Positions 27,768-35,582 of a DNA stretch of 64,000 bases are shown here, one piece after another. Each line of letters opens with the position of its first letter. Position 1 is the first letter of the stretch. The stretch is from contig OY764222.1 in assembly GCA_963668325.1 (NCBI GenBank), positions 1,364,001 through 1,428,000 on the forward strand. The letters run 5' to 3'. The position numbers and the translations under genes are program-made. The stretch is from MPNP01 sp963668325 (lineage in GTDB: Bacteria > Pseudomonadota > Alphaproteobacteria > Rhodobacterales > Rhodobacteraceae). Below the pieces are notes generated by a model. That model searched no databases and was not told the origin of the DNA. It saw only the letters and a program-made list of their open reading frames with translations.

Positions 27768-28295
27768 ATGAAAGACTTTAACATAAGAACAAATACAATG
27801 AATATTGTTGGTGAAAAATTGGAACATTGGGCATTAAATTGCAGCGATATATGCAAAACAGACTTGTTTGGCCGAAGTGCGTTTAATAGATTTTATTATG
27901 ATGTATATCTTATGACCAGAACGATGTTATTTGATCTAAAAGAGGATTGGGGAATTAAAGCTAGATCCCACAGAGTAGTTCCTGGTTTGCTAAAAGAAAG
28001 GGTAAAAAACGAATTTGAAAATAGATCAAGGTCTATAAGAGTTCTAGATTCTTCAGAATTACATAATCTAAAAGATTCACACAGAACTTCTATTAAAGCA
28101 TTAGCAGATCTATTAACCGTTGCCTATGATTTGAGGGTAACTGCCGATTATGATCCTAATGTTCCGATTTGTCAGGATAACGATGTTATCAGTTTGAAAA
28201 GCTATAAATTGTCAAACGCTAGACAATGGAATGGTAAAGTTTCACTCTATTGTGGTTCCATAAGAAGTGCTTGGAGAAATGCAGGCCTTATCTAA
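27768..28295 (+). CDS. HEPN-like protein of the retron-like locus
   Basis: A 175-residue protein whose pattern resembles HEPN/UPF0332 helical proteins: GRSAFNRFYYDVYLMTRTM, where the family has SAxNRAYYAxFHAAR, then KARSHRVVPGLL, and a C-terminal LLTVAYDLRVTADYDP matching the usual LxxLRxxADYD end. HEPN proteins are commonly RNases or toxin partners in defence loci. A canonical Rx4-6H catalytic motif is not clear. The frame opens at a TTG (27747); the ATGs at 27768 and 27798 are alternatives and no good ribosome site decides. It overlaps the next gene by up to 29 bases. Effector or accessory function in the retron-like operon is inference. Confidence 0.6.
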   Translation: MKDFNIRTNTMNIVGEKLEHWALNCSDICKTDLFGRSAFNRFYYDVYLMTRTMLFDLKEDWGIKARSHRVVPGLLKERVKNEFENRSRSIRVLDSSELHNLKDSHRTSIKALADLLTVAYDLRVTADYDPNVPICQDNDVISLKSYKLSNARQWNGKVSLYCGSIRSAWRNAGLI

Positions 28296-29019
28296 AGTTA
28301 TTGAACTGATTAGAGCTGACATAAAAGAAACCAATCGTTTCGTTAAGGATGTTCGAAGTCGACCACATGATGATGTAATTCTTTTATATGTTTCTTGGAA
28401 AAATGTGGGTCCGGTAGTCCAAAAAGATTATACATCAATCAAACAATTAAATTTATTAAAAAATCGTCTCAGCAAGCAATATTCAGTATCAATTGAAATT
28501 GTATTCCTCCAATCTGAGGGTCATTTTGAAATGGAAAATGGTATTTTCCAATTACTCAATCAACAATTTCCCAATCAAGTTAAATCGTTCTATATTTCAT
28601 TTAAAGACGGGAAAACCATTGATGCATGGATAGAAGTAGAAGAACAAGAGCGTAATTTAAGAAAAAAAATAACGAGTTATTTAGAATCAATTCTTTTTCC
28701 TAAAATGAAATTAGGAGTTGTTCAGTGGTTTGGAATCTATGATTTACCATCAACCATAGCAATTTTACGGGCGATTAAAATAATTCAACCGGTAAATATT
28801 GATGAACTTGTAGAACGGTTAAGAGAATCCCATAAAGGGTTAAATGAAAAATGGCTCAGGAATAAATTAGATCATCTTAGGAGGGATGGGTATCTGCGAT
28901 GGTCTAAACCAGGTAATTTTACACTAACCGGCAAGTCTTTACCTTTGATACCAGCAGGCAGACAGAAATCGAGTTCTGATATTGAAAGAGCGCTTGAATT
29001 AGGGCGAAGAAAATGGTAA
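28267..29019 (+). CDS. uncharacterised protein with C-terminal winged helix
   Basis: A 250-residue protein of unknown family. The N-terminal 130 residues look like an alpha/beta domain (DDVILLYVSW, VSIEIVFLQSEG, VKSFYISFKDG). From about residue 165 a winged-helix-like segment follows: ILRAIKIIQPVNIDELVERL, then WLRNKLDHLRRDGYLRW and FTLTGKS. No catalytic motif is recognised. The start may be GTG at 28267 or ATG at 28279, just after GGAG. It overlaps the HEPN-like gene and its stop lies about ten bases before the left arm of the ncRNA. DNA binding, or binding of the msDNA, is a reasonable inference. Confidence 0.6.
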   Translation: MLGEMQALSKVIELIRADIKETNRFVKDVRSRPHDDVILLYVSWKNVGPVVQKDYTSIKQLNLLKNRLSKQYSVSIEIVFLQSEGHFEMENGIFQLLNQQFPNQVKSFYISFKDGKTIDAWIEVEEQERNLRKKITSYLESILFPKMKLGVVQWFGIYDLPSTIAILRAIKIIQPVNIDELVERLRESHKGLNEKWLRNKLDHLRRDGYLRWSKPGNFTLTGKSLPLIPAGRQKSSSDIERALELGRRKW

Positions 29020-29028
29020 TATCTATAT

Positions 29029-29196
29029 TGAGAGCGGCGTCTTCTAATCGTGAGGGTGTGCATCATGCCCGTTTGCGAAGGCTAGGCACAGAAGGGCGAT
29101 GGATTGAAACCCATTTTCCCTTCGGGATCTGGGTATCAACCCATCTTTCTCAAGGAAACAAATTTTGAAGCTGCCATGATAGCACCGCCGCTCTTT
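29029..29196 (+). ncRNA. candidate retron msr-msd RNA
   Basis: The segment is bounded by AGAGCGGCG at 29031-29039 and its exact complement CGCCGCTCT at 29186-29194, extended by two G-U pairs outward, as expected for retron a1/a2 repeats. Inside is a long hairpin at 29098-29145: 16-base arms (29098-29113 and 29130-29145) with 14 Watson-Crick pairs and a UUCG-containing tip, a plausible msd stem. A shorter imperfect stem lies near the 5' end (CTTC at about 29041 with GAAG near 29087), a plausible msr. The right arm overlaps codons 4-7 of the reverse transcriptase. The branching guanosine was not fixed. Confidence 0.7.
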
Positions 29197-30135
29197 GTTT
29201 CTTTTACTTCCATAGAAGACTATCTTTCTGCTTTGGATCAAGATTTGTACCAACAATATGGGGAAGAAATTCTAAAACTTGGAAAACAAAAGTTACCACC
29301 AGTGGTTTCAAGAAGATGTCTATCAGTTCTCTTCGGATATTCGACATCATTTGTAAGTGCAATGTCAATAAATAGTAGAAAATACTATCGTACCTTTACC
29401 ATTAGAAAAGGAAATAAATTTCGAGAAATTCAAGCCCCTAGGGTTGCACTTAAAACTATTCAAAAATGGTTTGGTTATCACTTGGCAGATGAATTACATT
29501 TTGAGGAACATGTATATGGGTTTGTTGCAGGTCGCTCGGCTATCGATGCTGCAGCTAATCATTGTCAATCGGCTTGGGTTTATTCTGTTGATATAGAAGA
29601 TTTTTTTCCATCTACAAAAGATGATGTAGTGATTAAAGAACTTATTAAATTGGGTTACTCCGAAAAGGGTGCCAAATTGATTACGAGTTTATGTTGCTAC
29701 AGAAATTCACTAGGGCAGGGGGCACCATCAAGCCCCGTGCTATCAAATCTAGTAATGAAACCAATAGATAGACAACTTAAAGCTTTAGCAGAAGATCTGG
29801 AAATTAACTTTTCAAGGTATGCTGATGATATTGTTTTTTCTGGTTCTTCCACTTTTCCAAGTGGTTTAAAAGACAAGGTGACCGAAATTTTCGGTAAGAC
29901 ATGTTGGAAATTATCTCCAATTAAGGAATATTTTGCTGAGTCTAACAAAGGGCAACGATTAAAAGTTCACGGGTTATTGGTCAATGGAGAGAAACCCCGC
30001 CTGACAAAAGGTTATCGAAACAAAATTCGTGCTTACAAACATTTACAGTTCAATAATAAAATTGAACCTGAAGATGAAGAAAGAATCCAAGGTCATATAA
30101 TGTTTGCTGAATCGGTAGAAAACTGGGGAAAGTAA
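29176..30135 (+). CDS. retron-type reverse transcriptase
   Basis: A 319-residue reverse transcriptase. The open frame extends to an ATG at 29104, but that lies inside the structured RNA, so I start at the ATG at 29176. Catalytic motifs are VDIEDFFPS (about residues 138-146), QGAPSSPVLSNL (181-192) and RYADDIVFSG (214-223). The retron NAxxH motif appears as AAANH (about 125-129) with its His kept, and the VTG motif of region Y as VHG in KVHGLLV (263-269). There is no maturase, Cas1 or protease domain. Length and the upstream a1/a2-bounded RNA fit a retron rather than a group II intron or DGR. It would make msDNA for a defence complex. Confidence 0.85.
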   Translation: MIAPPLFVSFTSIEDYLSALDQDLYQQYGEEILKLGKQKLPPVVSRRCLSVLFGYSTSFVSAMSINSRKYYRTFTIRKGNKFREIQAPRVALKTIQKWFGYHLADELHFEEHVYGFVAGRSAIDAAANHCQSAWVYSVDIEDFFPSTKDDVVIKELIKLGYSEKGAKLITSLCCYRNSLGQGAPSSPVLSNLVMKPIDRQLKALAEDLEINFSRYADDIVFSGSSTFPSGLKDKVTEIFGKTCWKLSPIKEYFAESNKGQRLKVHGLLVNGEKPRLTKGYRNKIRAYKHLQFNNKIEPEDEERIQGHIMFAESVENWGK

Positions 30136-30136
30136 T

Positions 30137-30181
30137 CCCTGACCGGCGACCAAAATAAAATATTTTGGTCGCCGGTCAGGG
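30137..30181 (+). terminator. perfect 21-base inverted repeat after the reverse transcriptase
   Basis: Arms at 30137-30157 and 30161-30181 are exactly complementary over 21 bases, with a three-base AAA loop. The stem begins with CCCTGACCGG and its inner part is AT-rich. It starts one base after the RT stop codon. The long G+C-rich stem would end or protect the transcript, but no T run follows, so it is not a textbook terminator. A structural RNA element or a palindromic insertion is also possible. Confidence 0.6.
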
Positions 30182-30329
30182 GGTATAAGTAATACTTGCT
30201 TGTCTTATTGAACTTCTATTATTTATGGGCGTGATTGGGGTTGGTATTGCTTTACGTCGTTATTTCCGTGCAAAACAATCCTCAATTACTGACCCCTACT
30301 GTAATGCAATTTGTATAATAATTTGCCAA

Positions 30330-30419
30330 TGGCGGAGACGAAGGGATTCGAACCCTCGGAACGGTTTCCCGTCCACTCGCTTAGCAGGCGAGCGCCTTCG
30401 ACCACTCGGCCACGTCTCC
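30330..30419 (-). tRNA. tRNA-Ser (GCT)
   Basis: On the minus strand the gene begins GGAGACGTGGCCGAG, has the anticodon loop CTGCTAA (anticodon GCT), a long variable arm, the T loop GGTTCGAATCC and ends CGTCTCC-G-CCA, with the seven-pair acceptor stem complete and CCA encoded. Length is 90 bases, normal for a class II tRNA. Its 3' end points towards the accessory island, the usual geometry for integration at a tRNA. Confidence 0.97.
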
Positions 30420-30620
30420 GCTGCCCAATGTATACTTTTCGGAAGGGATTTTGAAGACTCCATACTTATTTTTACAATCAGATCGTTGAATAATTAAAAA
30501 TCGACCCGAATTCACAATTGGAATCTCACATCAAGACTATATGAATCCAATGTTAGATTATTAAGTTATAACTCGTTATGAGCGGCCATTATAGTAAATG
30601 GTTAATCCGTAGGTGAGAAA

Positions 30621-31820
30621 ATGAAAAAGAATACCAAGTCAAAAGTTACCTTCGATTGGCAAGACCCATTCCGGTTGGAAGACCAGTTGGAGGATGAAGA
30701 AGTTCTGTTCAAGGATGCCGCCAGGGCTTTTTGTCAAAGTGAGTTGAGGCCCCGAGTAAACACCGATTACATGGAAGAAAAATCCGGTCGGGACTTATTT
30801 TCGAAAATGGGAGAGGCAGGGCTGCTGGGAGTTACCCTTGTTGAGCAATATGGTGGATCAGAGTCCGGTTATGTCACCTATGGGCTGGTGGCAAGGGAAA
30901 TCGAACGGGTTGACTCAGGCTATCGGTCGGCGATGAGTGTTCAATCTTCCTTGGTTATCTATCCAATCCTAGCCTATGGAAGTGAAGAGCAAAGAGCAAA
31001 ATATCTTCCCAAGTTGGCAAGTGGAGATTTCATAGGTTGTTTTGGCTTGACCGAACCAGAAGCAGGGTCAGACCCTGGTGGCATGAAAACAATTGCCACC
31101 AAAACTGCCGATGGATACGAATTAAATGGAACAAAAACCTGGATATCAAATTCACCCCTGGCCGATGTATTTATTATTTGGGCTAAATTGGGCGGCAAGG
31201 ATGGGCCCATTCGAGGCTTCATTCTTGAGCGAGATTTTAATGGTTTATCTGCGCCAAAAATCAATGGCAAGTTGTCCTTAAGGGCTTCCAGTACAGGAAG
31301 CATTGTTCTTGATGGAGTTAAGGTAAGTGAATCCAGCCTACTGCCTGATGCACAAGGATTGAGTGGGCCATTCGGGTGTTTGAACCGGGCCAGGTTTGGT
31401 ATTGCCTGGGGGACGATGGGTGCAGCTGAGGAATGCTGGATGATAGCTCGTGATTATGGCATGGAGAGGAAACAGTTCGGGCGACCATTGGCCAACACGC
31501 AACTTTTCCAGAAAAAACTGGCCGACATGCAAACTGAAATTACCCTTGGACTTCAGGCAGCTTTGAGAGTTGGAAGACTGATGGATAGGGACCTCTTTAC
31601 TCCTGAAATGATATCCTTGATAAAGCGGAACAATAGTGGGAAAGCCCTGGATATCTCACGTATGGCCAGAGATATGCTGGGAGGAAATGGGATTCAGGCT
31701 GAATATCAGGTAATGCGTCATTCACAGAACCTGGAAACAGTCAACACTTACGAAGGAACCCATGATATCCATGCCCTGATTTTGGGAAGAGCTCAAACCG
31801 GATTACAGGCTTTCTTTTAG
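30621..31820 (+). CDS. gcdH: glutaryl-CoA dehydrogenase-like acyl-CoA dehydrogenase
   Basis: An FAD flavoenzyme of 399 residues, likely oxidising and decarboxylating glutaryl-CoA to crotonyl-CoA in lysine or aromatic breakdown. The start FDWQDPFRLEDQL, CFGLTEPEAGSDPG, KTWISNSPLADVF and the C-terminal ETVNTYEGTHDIHALILGR, whose Glu is the catalytic base, are all GcdH-like. No ETF or transcriptional regulator is adjacent. A GTGAG sequence lies before the ATG. It is the first gene right of the tRNA-Ser boundary and looks chromosomal. Confidence 0.92.
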   Translation: MKKNTKSKVTFDWQDPFRLEDQLEDEEVLFKDAARAFCQSELRPRVNTDYMEEKSGRDLFSKMGEAGLLGVTLVEQYGGSESGYVTYGLVAREIERVDSGYRSAMSVQSSLVIYPILAYGSEEQRAKYLPKLASGDFIGCFGLTEPEAGSDPGGMKTIATKTADGYELNGTKTWISNSPLADVFIIWAKLGGKDGPIRGFILERDFNGLSAPKINGKLSLRASSTGSIVLDGVKVSESSLLPDAQGLSGPFGCLNRARFGIAWGTMGAAEECWMIARDYGMERKQFGRPLANTQLFQKKLADMQTEITLGLQAALRVGRLMDRDLFTPEMISLIKRNNSGKALDISRMARDMLGGNGIQAEYQVMRHSQNLETVNTYEGTHDIHALILGRAQTGLQAFF

Positions 31821-31848
31821 ATTTCTAACAGATCAAAAGGTCTGATGA

Positions 31849-33132
31849 TTAAGCTCTAAGCCAATTGTTAATGCTGGCAGAGTAGTCTATCAGGTCAAGG
31901 TCTTTTCCATACCAGCCAATTACCTGTAGGGATAAGGGAAGTTTGTTGGTTCCCTGACCAAAAGGTAAGGAGATTGCAGGTAATTGTAACAAGGTCCAGT
32001 CCCGACTGAACAAAGGATCACCAGTAGCTTCTAACCCCTTGGGGGCTTCCCCAGAAGTGGCAGGAGCAATGATAACGTCGTAAAAGTTATACATAAGGGA
32101 TAAAACTCTTAACCCTCGTTCTCTTAAACGCAATGCTTCCAGATAATCTTCATCTGACCTAGATAAACCTTCTTCAAACAATTCGATGAATTTGGCACTG
32201 AGTTGGTCGCGATGGTTTTCGTACTCAAACCGACGGGATAGCGAAATTTCCTTGGTCATAATGGTTTTATGTGCTTCCGTCAGTAGATCGAATTCCTTGG
32301 GATGATCAACATACTTTACTTGAGCACCGCTTGCCTTCAGGTGAACAAACCCCTTTTCGAAATTTACCTTACCATCCTCAGACAATTCCTCCCAATGGGG
32401 CCCTTTCATAAAGGCTATACGTGGGTTTACCTTGGGATTGATTATTGCTTGTTGATCTCCTTTAAGGACGCTTCTCGTCAGTTGAAGGTCCTCAGGGGTT
32501 CGGGCTAGAACTCCCAGCGAATCCAGATTGGAAGAGAGAGCCAATATCCCATCGAGGCTTAAATAACCATTGGATGACTTGTAGGCAAAAATCCCACAAT
32601 AACTGCCGGGCCTGACCAAGGATGCCGCAGTTTGAGACCCCAATCCAAATGGAACCATATAATCCGCAACTGCCGCGGCTGAACCACTTGAAGACCCTCC
32701 TGGGGTATGAGCAGGATTATGGGGATTGACCGTTTTACCTGGTGTAAAACAGGCGAATTCAGTAGAAACACTTATCCCAATTGGTATGGCACCTGCCTGA
32801 GTAAGTCTTTTAATACATTCAGCATCCCTGTCTGGAGTTCTGCTACTATATATTTTTGAGCCCTGCGTAATGGGATAACCTTCAACATCAATTATATCCT
32901 TGACGGCGAAGGGGACACCCAAGAGTGGGCCATTAGAGGGGTTTTCATCAGCGTTTTGGGCTAATTCCAATGCCTTGTCATAATCAATGCTGGAAAAAGC
33001 GCCGATTAGGTCCTCACGCTCTTCGATCCTATCCAAACAATCCTGCATAACCATTGTTGCTGTGGTTTGACCAGATTTGATTTTCCTGGCAATCTCAGTT
33101 GCCGAGAGAAGGTTGCACTTCATTGTTCTCAA
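31849..33132 (-). CDS. amidase-signature family hydrolase
   Basis: An amidase of 427 residues with the Ser-cisSer-Lys triad: Lys in PFAVKDIIDVEG (about 80), the glycine/serine region GGSSSGSAAAVAD, and the nucleophile Ser in SQTAASLVRPGS. It would hydrolyse a C-N amide bond in the cytoplasm. It is the last gene of the five-gene minus-strand operon led by the Rieske oxygenase and overlaps the DUF1116 gene by 4 bases, which suggests it acts on a product of that pathway. The substrate is unknown. Confidence 0.9.
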   Translation of the reverse strand: MRTMKCNLLSATEIARKIKSGQTTATMVMQDCLDRIEEREDLIGAFSSIDYDKALELAQNADENPSNGPLLGVPFAVKDIIDVEGYPITQGSKIYSSRTPDRDAECIKRLTQAGAIPIGISVSTEFACFTPGKTVNPHNPAHTPGGSSSGSAAAVADYMVPFGLGSQTAASLVRPGSYCGIFAYKSSNGYLSLDGILALSSNLDSLGVLARTPEDLQLTRSVLKGDQQAIINPKVNPRIAFMKGPHWEELSEDGKVNFEKGFVHLKASGAQVKYVDHPKEFDLLTEAHKTIMTKEISLSRRFEYENHRDQLSAKFIELFEEGLSRSDEDYLEALRLRERGLRVLSLMYNFYDVIIAPATSGEAPKGLEATGDPLFSRDWTLLQLPAISLPFGQGTNKLPLSLQVIGWYGKDLDLIDYSASINNWLRA

Positions 33133-34328
33133 TTTTCCATTTGTGTGACGGCCTCTTTAAAGAGACTAATTGGCATCTCGTAAATACCGCCCCCAAGTCT
33201 GCCCAGTAAACCCTCTTTATCAAGGATTCCCAGTGAAACGATAGGACACCTATTCATTTCAACAACCTGCTTGGCAGTTATACCCAGTTTTATGTCTAGT
33301 CCATAAAAACCAACATGCTCTCCAACCAGCAGATGTTTTTGCAAGTGTAAGAATTCTGAGGGTAAAAAAGGAGTCATTTTCTGATGAATGGCAGAATCAA
33401 GGTGGATAACCATAGCACCCAAGCCATAAATATCTACCAAAGCGCTATCTCCTATGGCCCCCAATGCCCTGGACTGGGGTACATCGACATCAAAGGGTCC
33501 CCTTGGTGGGTTGGCAATAGAGGTGATCCACTTTTCTGGGTCAGAAGAAATCTTGATCCCGACCTTACGGCCATTTGCTCCAGCAGTTGTGATTAAACTT
33601 GAATTGGGGACATTTTCTCCAAGAATTAACATACATTTTGTCGCGGCCATCCATAAGTTTAAAAACAAGCTTGGACAATTGGCCAAGAATTTTGAACATC
33701 TTGCGTTGAAAAATCCGCTTGGGATTCGTGCCTTCAGTTCCTCAGCCAAAATCTGGGTGGAATGAAATGTCCTGCCGTGGCAATCATCTCCCAACATAAG
33801 GCCTTCTAGGGCAATAGGGACCAGACTGATACCTTCAGCCAAACCTGAGGCAAGGGCTTCGGCAAATTCCGAATTCAACCACTTCAAATGTTCAACCACC
33901 TTCATTGATTTTAATCCCAGTCGTGCGGCTGGTGCATTACCCCCATTTATGGGCGAAAAAGCCCTTACTGATCCCCGATGGGCATCATAAATCGCTTGTA
34001 AGGGCATTGAAGGCGAAACAACAGCAGCCAAGGGTGTAACGACATTAAAATCCTGAGCAGGCAGAAGTTTGATTTCACCATTAAGGATCATGGCCGATGC
34101 TTCATCAAGATTGGTAGCAAGATCCTCATATACCGCTGCTACACAGGCTGAATTGAATATGGGAATGGTTAAGGATTCATCTTCCTCAAATGGCGGACCA
34201 GCATGCAAAAGGCAATTATCTTCCAAGGATAGTGCATCTCGGGCCAATTCAATCCTGTTCCAGACAGGTTCGCCGACCATTGAATAATCAAAGGCCAACT
34301 GGTCCTGTTGTGGAATCGGGGTATGCAT
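33129..34328 (-). CDS. DUF1116-family protein (AllG/YlbE-like)
   Basis: A 399-residue DUF1116 protein. I see the family's early HAGPPFEEDES, then GLMLGDDCHGRTFHST, FLNLWMAATKCML, TTAGANGRKVGIKIS and ALGAIGDSALVDIYGLGAM. In E. coli the homologue works with FdrA-like proteins in oxamate carbamoyltransfer; no FdrA partner is present here. The frame opens at 34355, but the ATG at 34328 (MHTPIPQQD) is a better start, leaving 5 bases after the upstream gene. Its place before an amidase points to nitrogen- or carbamoyl-compound chemistry. Confidence 0.8.
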   Translation of the reverse strand: MHTPIPQQDQLAFDYSMVGEPVWNRIELARDALSLEDNCLLHAGPPFEEDESLTIPIFNSACVAAVYEDLATNLDEASAMILNGEIKLLPAQDFNVVTPLAAVVSPSMPLQAIYDAHRGSVRAFSPINGGNAPAARLGLKSMKVVEHLKWLNSEFAEALASGLAEGISLVPIALEGLMLGDDCHGRTFHSTQILAEELKARIPSGFFNARCSKFLANCPSLFLNLWMAATKCMLILGENVPNSSLITTAGANGRKVGIKISSDPEKWITSIANPPRGPFDVDVPQSRALGAIGDSALVDIYGLGAMVIHLDSAIHQKMTPFLPSEFLHLQKHLLVGEHVGFYGLDIKLGITAKQVVEMNRCPIVSLGILDKEGLLGRLGGGIYEMPISLFKEAVTQMEN

Positions 34329-34333
34329 GCTGA

Positions 34334-34954
34334 TTATTTTTCGGGAATAACCCAAGTTTCACTAAAATACAAAAACGCTGTCGTCGTTTCCATCCCGGCC
34401 TGAACCCTGGTACCTATCTTCCCAGCAAGGGCTTGACCATTGACGATTATTTTTGCTGTTTTCGCTGGTACCAGAAGAGTAGTCATTACATGTTCCTTGG
34501 TTCCGGTTTGCTCAGGAACCAATTCCAACATTCTGGGCTCTTCCAAATCTTCCCAAACCAACTCTATCACAAGTTCTGAGGCCGATATGGTTTCAGTATA
34601 CCTATGGCTGGTTGGATCGCCGGAAGAACGTATATTGAAAGCTGGTTGGTATTTCAGATGATTGTAGGGCTTGGCTTCTCTGAAAACACCAAGTTTCCCA
34701 ATAAAATTTTTCATCAGGTATTCGGAAAGATTGGGGTTATCCCCAATCAGGACATTGGGTTGGGAGGAGGTTCCAGCTGTTGACTCAAGGTCAGAATATA
34801 AAAGCAAAAGTTGACCTTGCCCGACTGGTGACCATGAAACTCTGAAAAACAAGGCCATGGCTGCAAAGTCATCATTGTCATCTTTAAGCAGTATGCCTGG
34901 ATTTTCTCCTGTCCAATCTACCTGGCCGGGCATAATGGGGTTATCAAGTGGCAT
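34334..34954 (-). CDS. uncharacterised protein, paralogue B of the Rieske operon
   Basis: About 206 residues, no family recognised. It is clearly related to the gene next to it: both begin PGxVxWxGENPGIxLK, both have a central YTET segment followed by VxxxWxDL, and both end in a STAFLxLSETWVxPK-like stretch (here TTAFLYFSETWVIPEK). No signal peptide or membrane helix is visible. Start ATG at 34954 (a GTG at 34960 is possible) overlaps paralogue A by 11 bases. The pair may form a heterodimer. Function is unknown, tied by context to the Rieske oxygenase. Confidence 0.7.
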   Translation of the reverse strand: MPLDNPIMPGQVDWTGENPGILLKDDNDDFAAMALFFRVSWSPVGQGQLLLLYSDLESTAGTSSQPNVLIGDNPNLSEYLMKNFIGKLGVFREAKPYNHLKYQPAFNIRSSGDPTSHRYTETISASELVIELVWEDLEEPRMLELVPEQTGTKEHVMTTLLVPAKTAKIIVNGQALAGKIGTRVQAGMETTTAFLYFSETWVIPEK

Positions 34955-35582
34955 GATCACTGCTCATATCTTTTGGTGTAACCCAGGTTTCAGAAAGTGC
35001 CAAAAAGGCGGTACTCATGGTTTTGCCAAAAAATTGTCGGGAAGCAACCGAGCCTTTGAGAGGGGTGTTATTAACCATGATTTGGGCTTCTTGCGCTTCA
35101 AGGAAAACCGCATACATTTCATGAGCCTTGGTAACAGAATTGGCTTTGGTAAGTTCAACCGGCAAGGGAGAACCCAAATCCTTCCAAATCATCTGCACCT
35201 CAACATCCTTTCCCATCAGGGTTTCAGTGTACTTTGATTTCAAATCGGTTGGATATTTCGTTGATCCAAGCAAATCAATCCAGGTCATGTTTTCCAGACC
35301 AACTCGCCCAACAAATGTAGGCATTTTTCTTACCCAATCTTCGATAAGCCAAATGAACAATCTTTGATTATCCGCAATAATAAAGTTGGGTACATGAGGC
35401 CAACCTGATGGCGTATCTGGATCCCCGAGGATTATGGCTCCGGTCCCACTGCCATAAGGAGATAAGACGATTCGAAAAAACAAACCCAAGGTCGAGTAGT
35501 TTCCATCCGCATTTTCCTTCAGGTAAATTCCAGGGTTCTCACCAGACCATTCAACTTTCCCAGGATTAATTGATGTTCGCAT
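34944..35582 (-). CDS. uncharacterised protein, paralogue A of the Rieske operon
   Basis: A 212-residue soluble protein of unknown family, tandem paralogue of the following gene. It starts MRTSINPGKVEWSGENPGI and ends TAFLALSETWVTPKD; shared residues run along the whole length, so the pair arose by old duplication with strong divergence. No metal, flavin or nucleotide motif is evident. Its ATG overlaps the Rieske gene stop as TAATG, implying coupled translation. Possible roles are an accessory or small subunit of the oxygenase; this is inference from context only. Confidence 0.7.
   Translation of the reverse strand: MRTSINPGKVEWSGENPGIYLKENADGNYSTLGLFFRIVLSPYGSGTGAIILGDPDTPSGWPHVPNFIIADNQRLFIWLIEDWVRKMPTFVGRVGLENMTWIDLLGSTKYPTDLKSKYTETLMGKDVEVQMIWKDLGSPLPVELTKANSVTKAHEMYAVFLEAQEAQIMVNNTPLKGSVASRQFFGKTMSTAFLALSETWVTPKDMSSDHAT

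Noticed and set aside
29104..29175. Longer reverse-transcriptase start at the ATG at 29104
   Set aside because: These codons lie inside the hairpin RNA and read as low-quality protein; the ATG at 29176 gives a family-typical N-terminus and length.
29176..30135. Group II intron or diversity-generating retroelement
   Set aside because: No maturase or endonuclease domain and no ribozyme-like ends; no template/variable repeat pair or target gene was seen.
18061..30419. Direct repeat of the tRNA-Ser 3' end as an att site at the left of the island
   Set aside because: Scanning by eye found no second copy of the tRNA end; a computed repeat search is needed before claiming att sites.
30225..30497. 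90-codon plus-strand frame containing RRRRDSNPR
   Set aside because: It runs through the tRNA-Ser gene; this string is the well-known false translation of a tRNA-Ser antisense strand.
31821..31848. Terminator between gcdH and the amidase
   Set aside because: The only hairpin (CAGATC/GGTCTG around AAAA) is short, with a mismatch and no T run.
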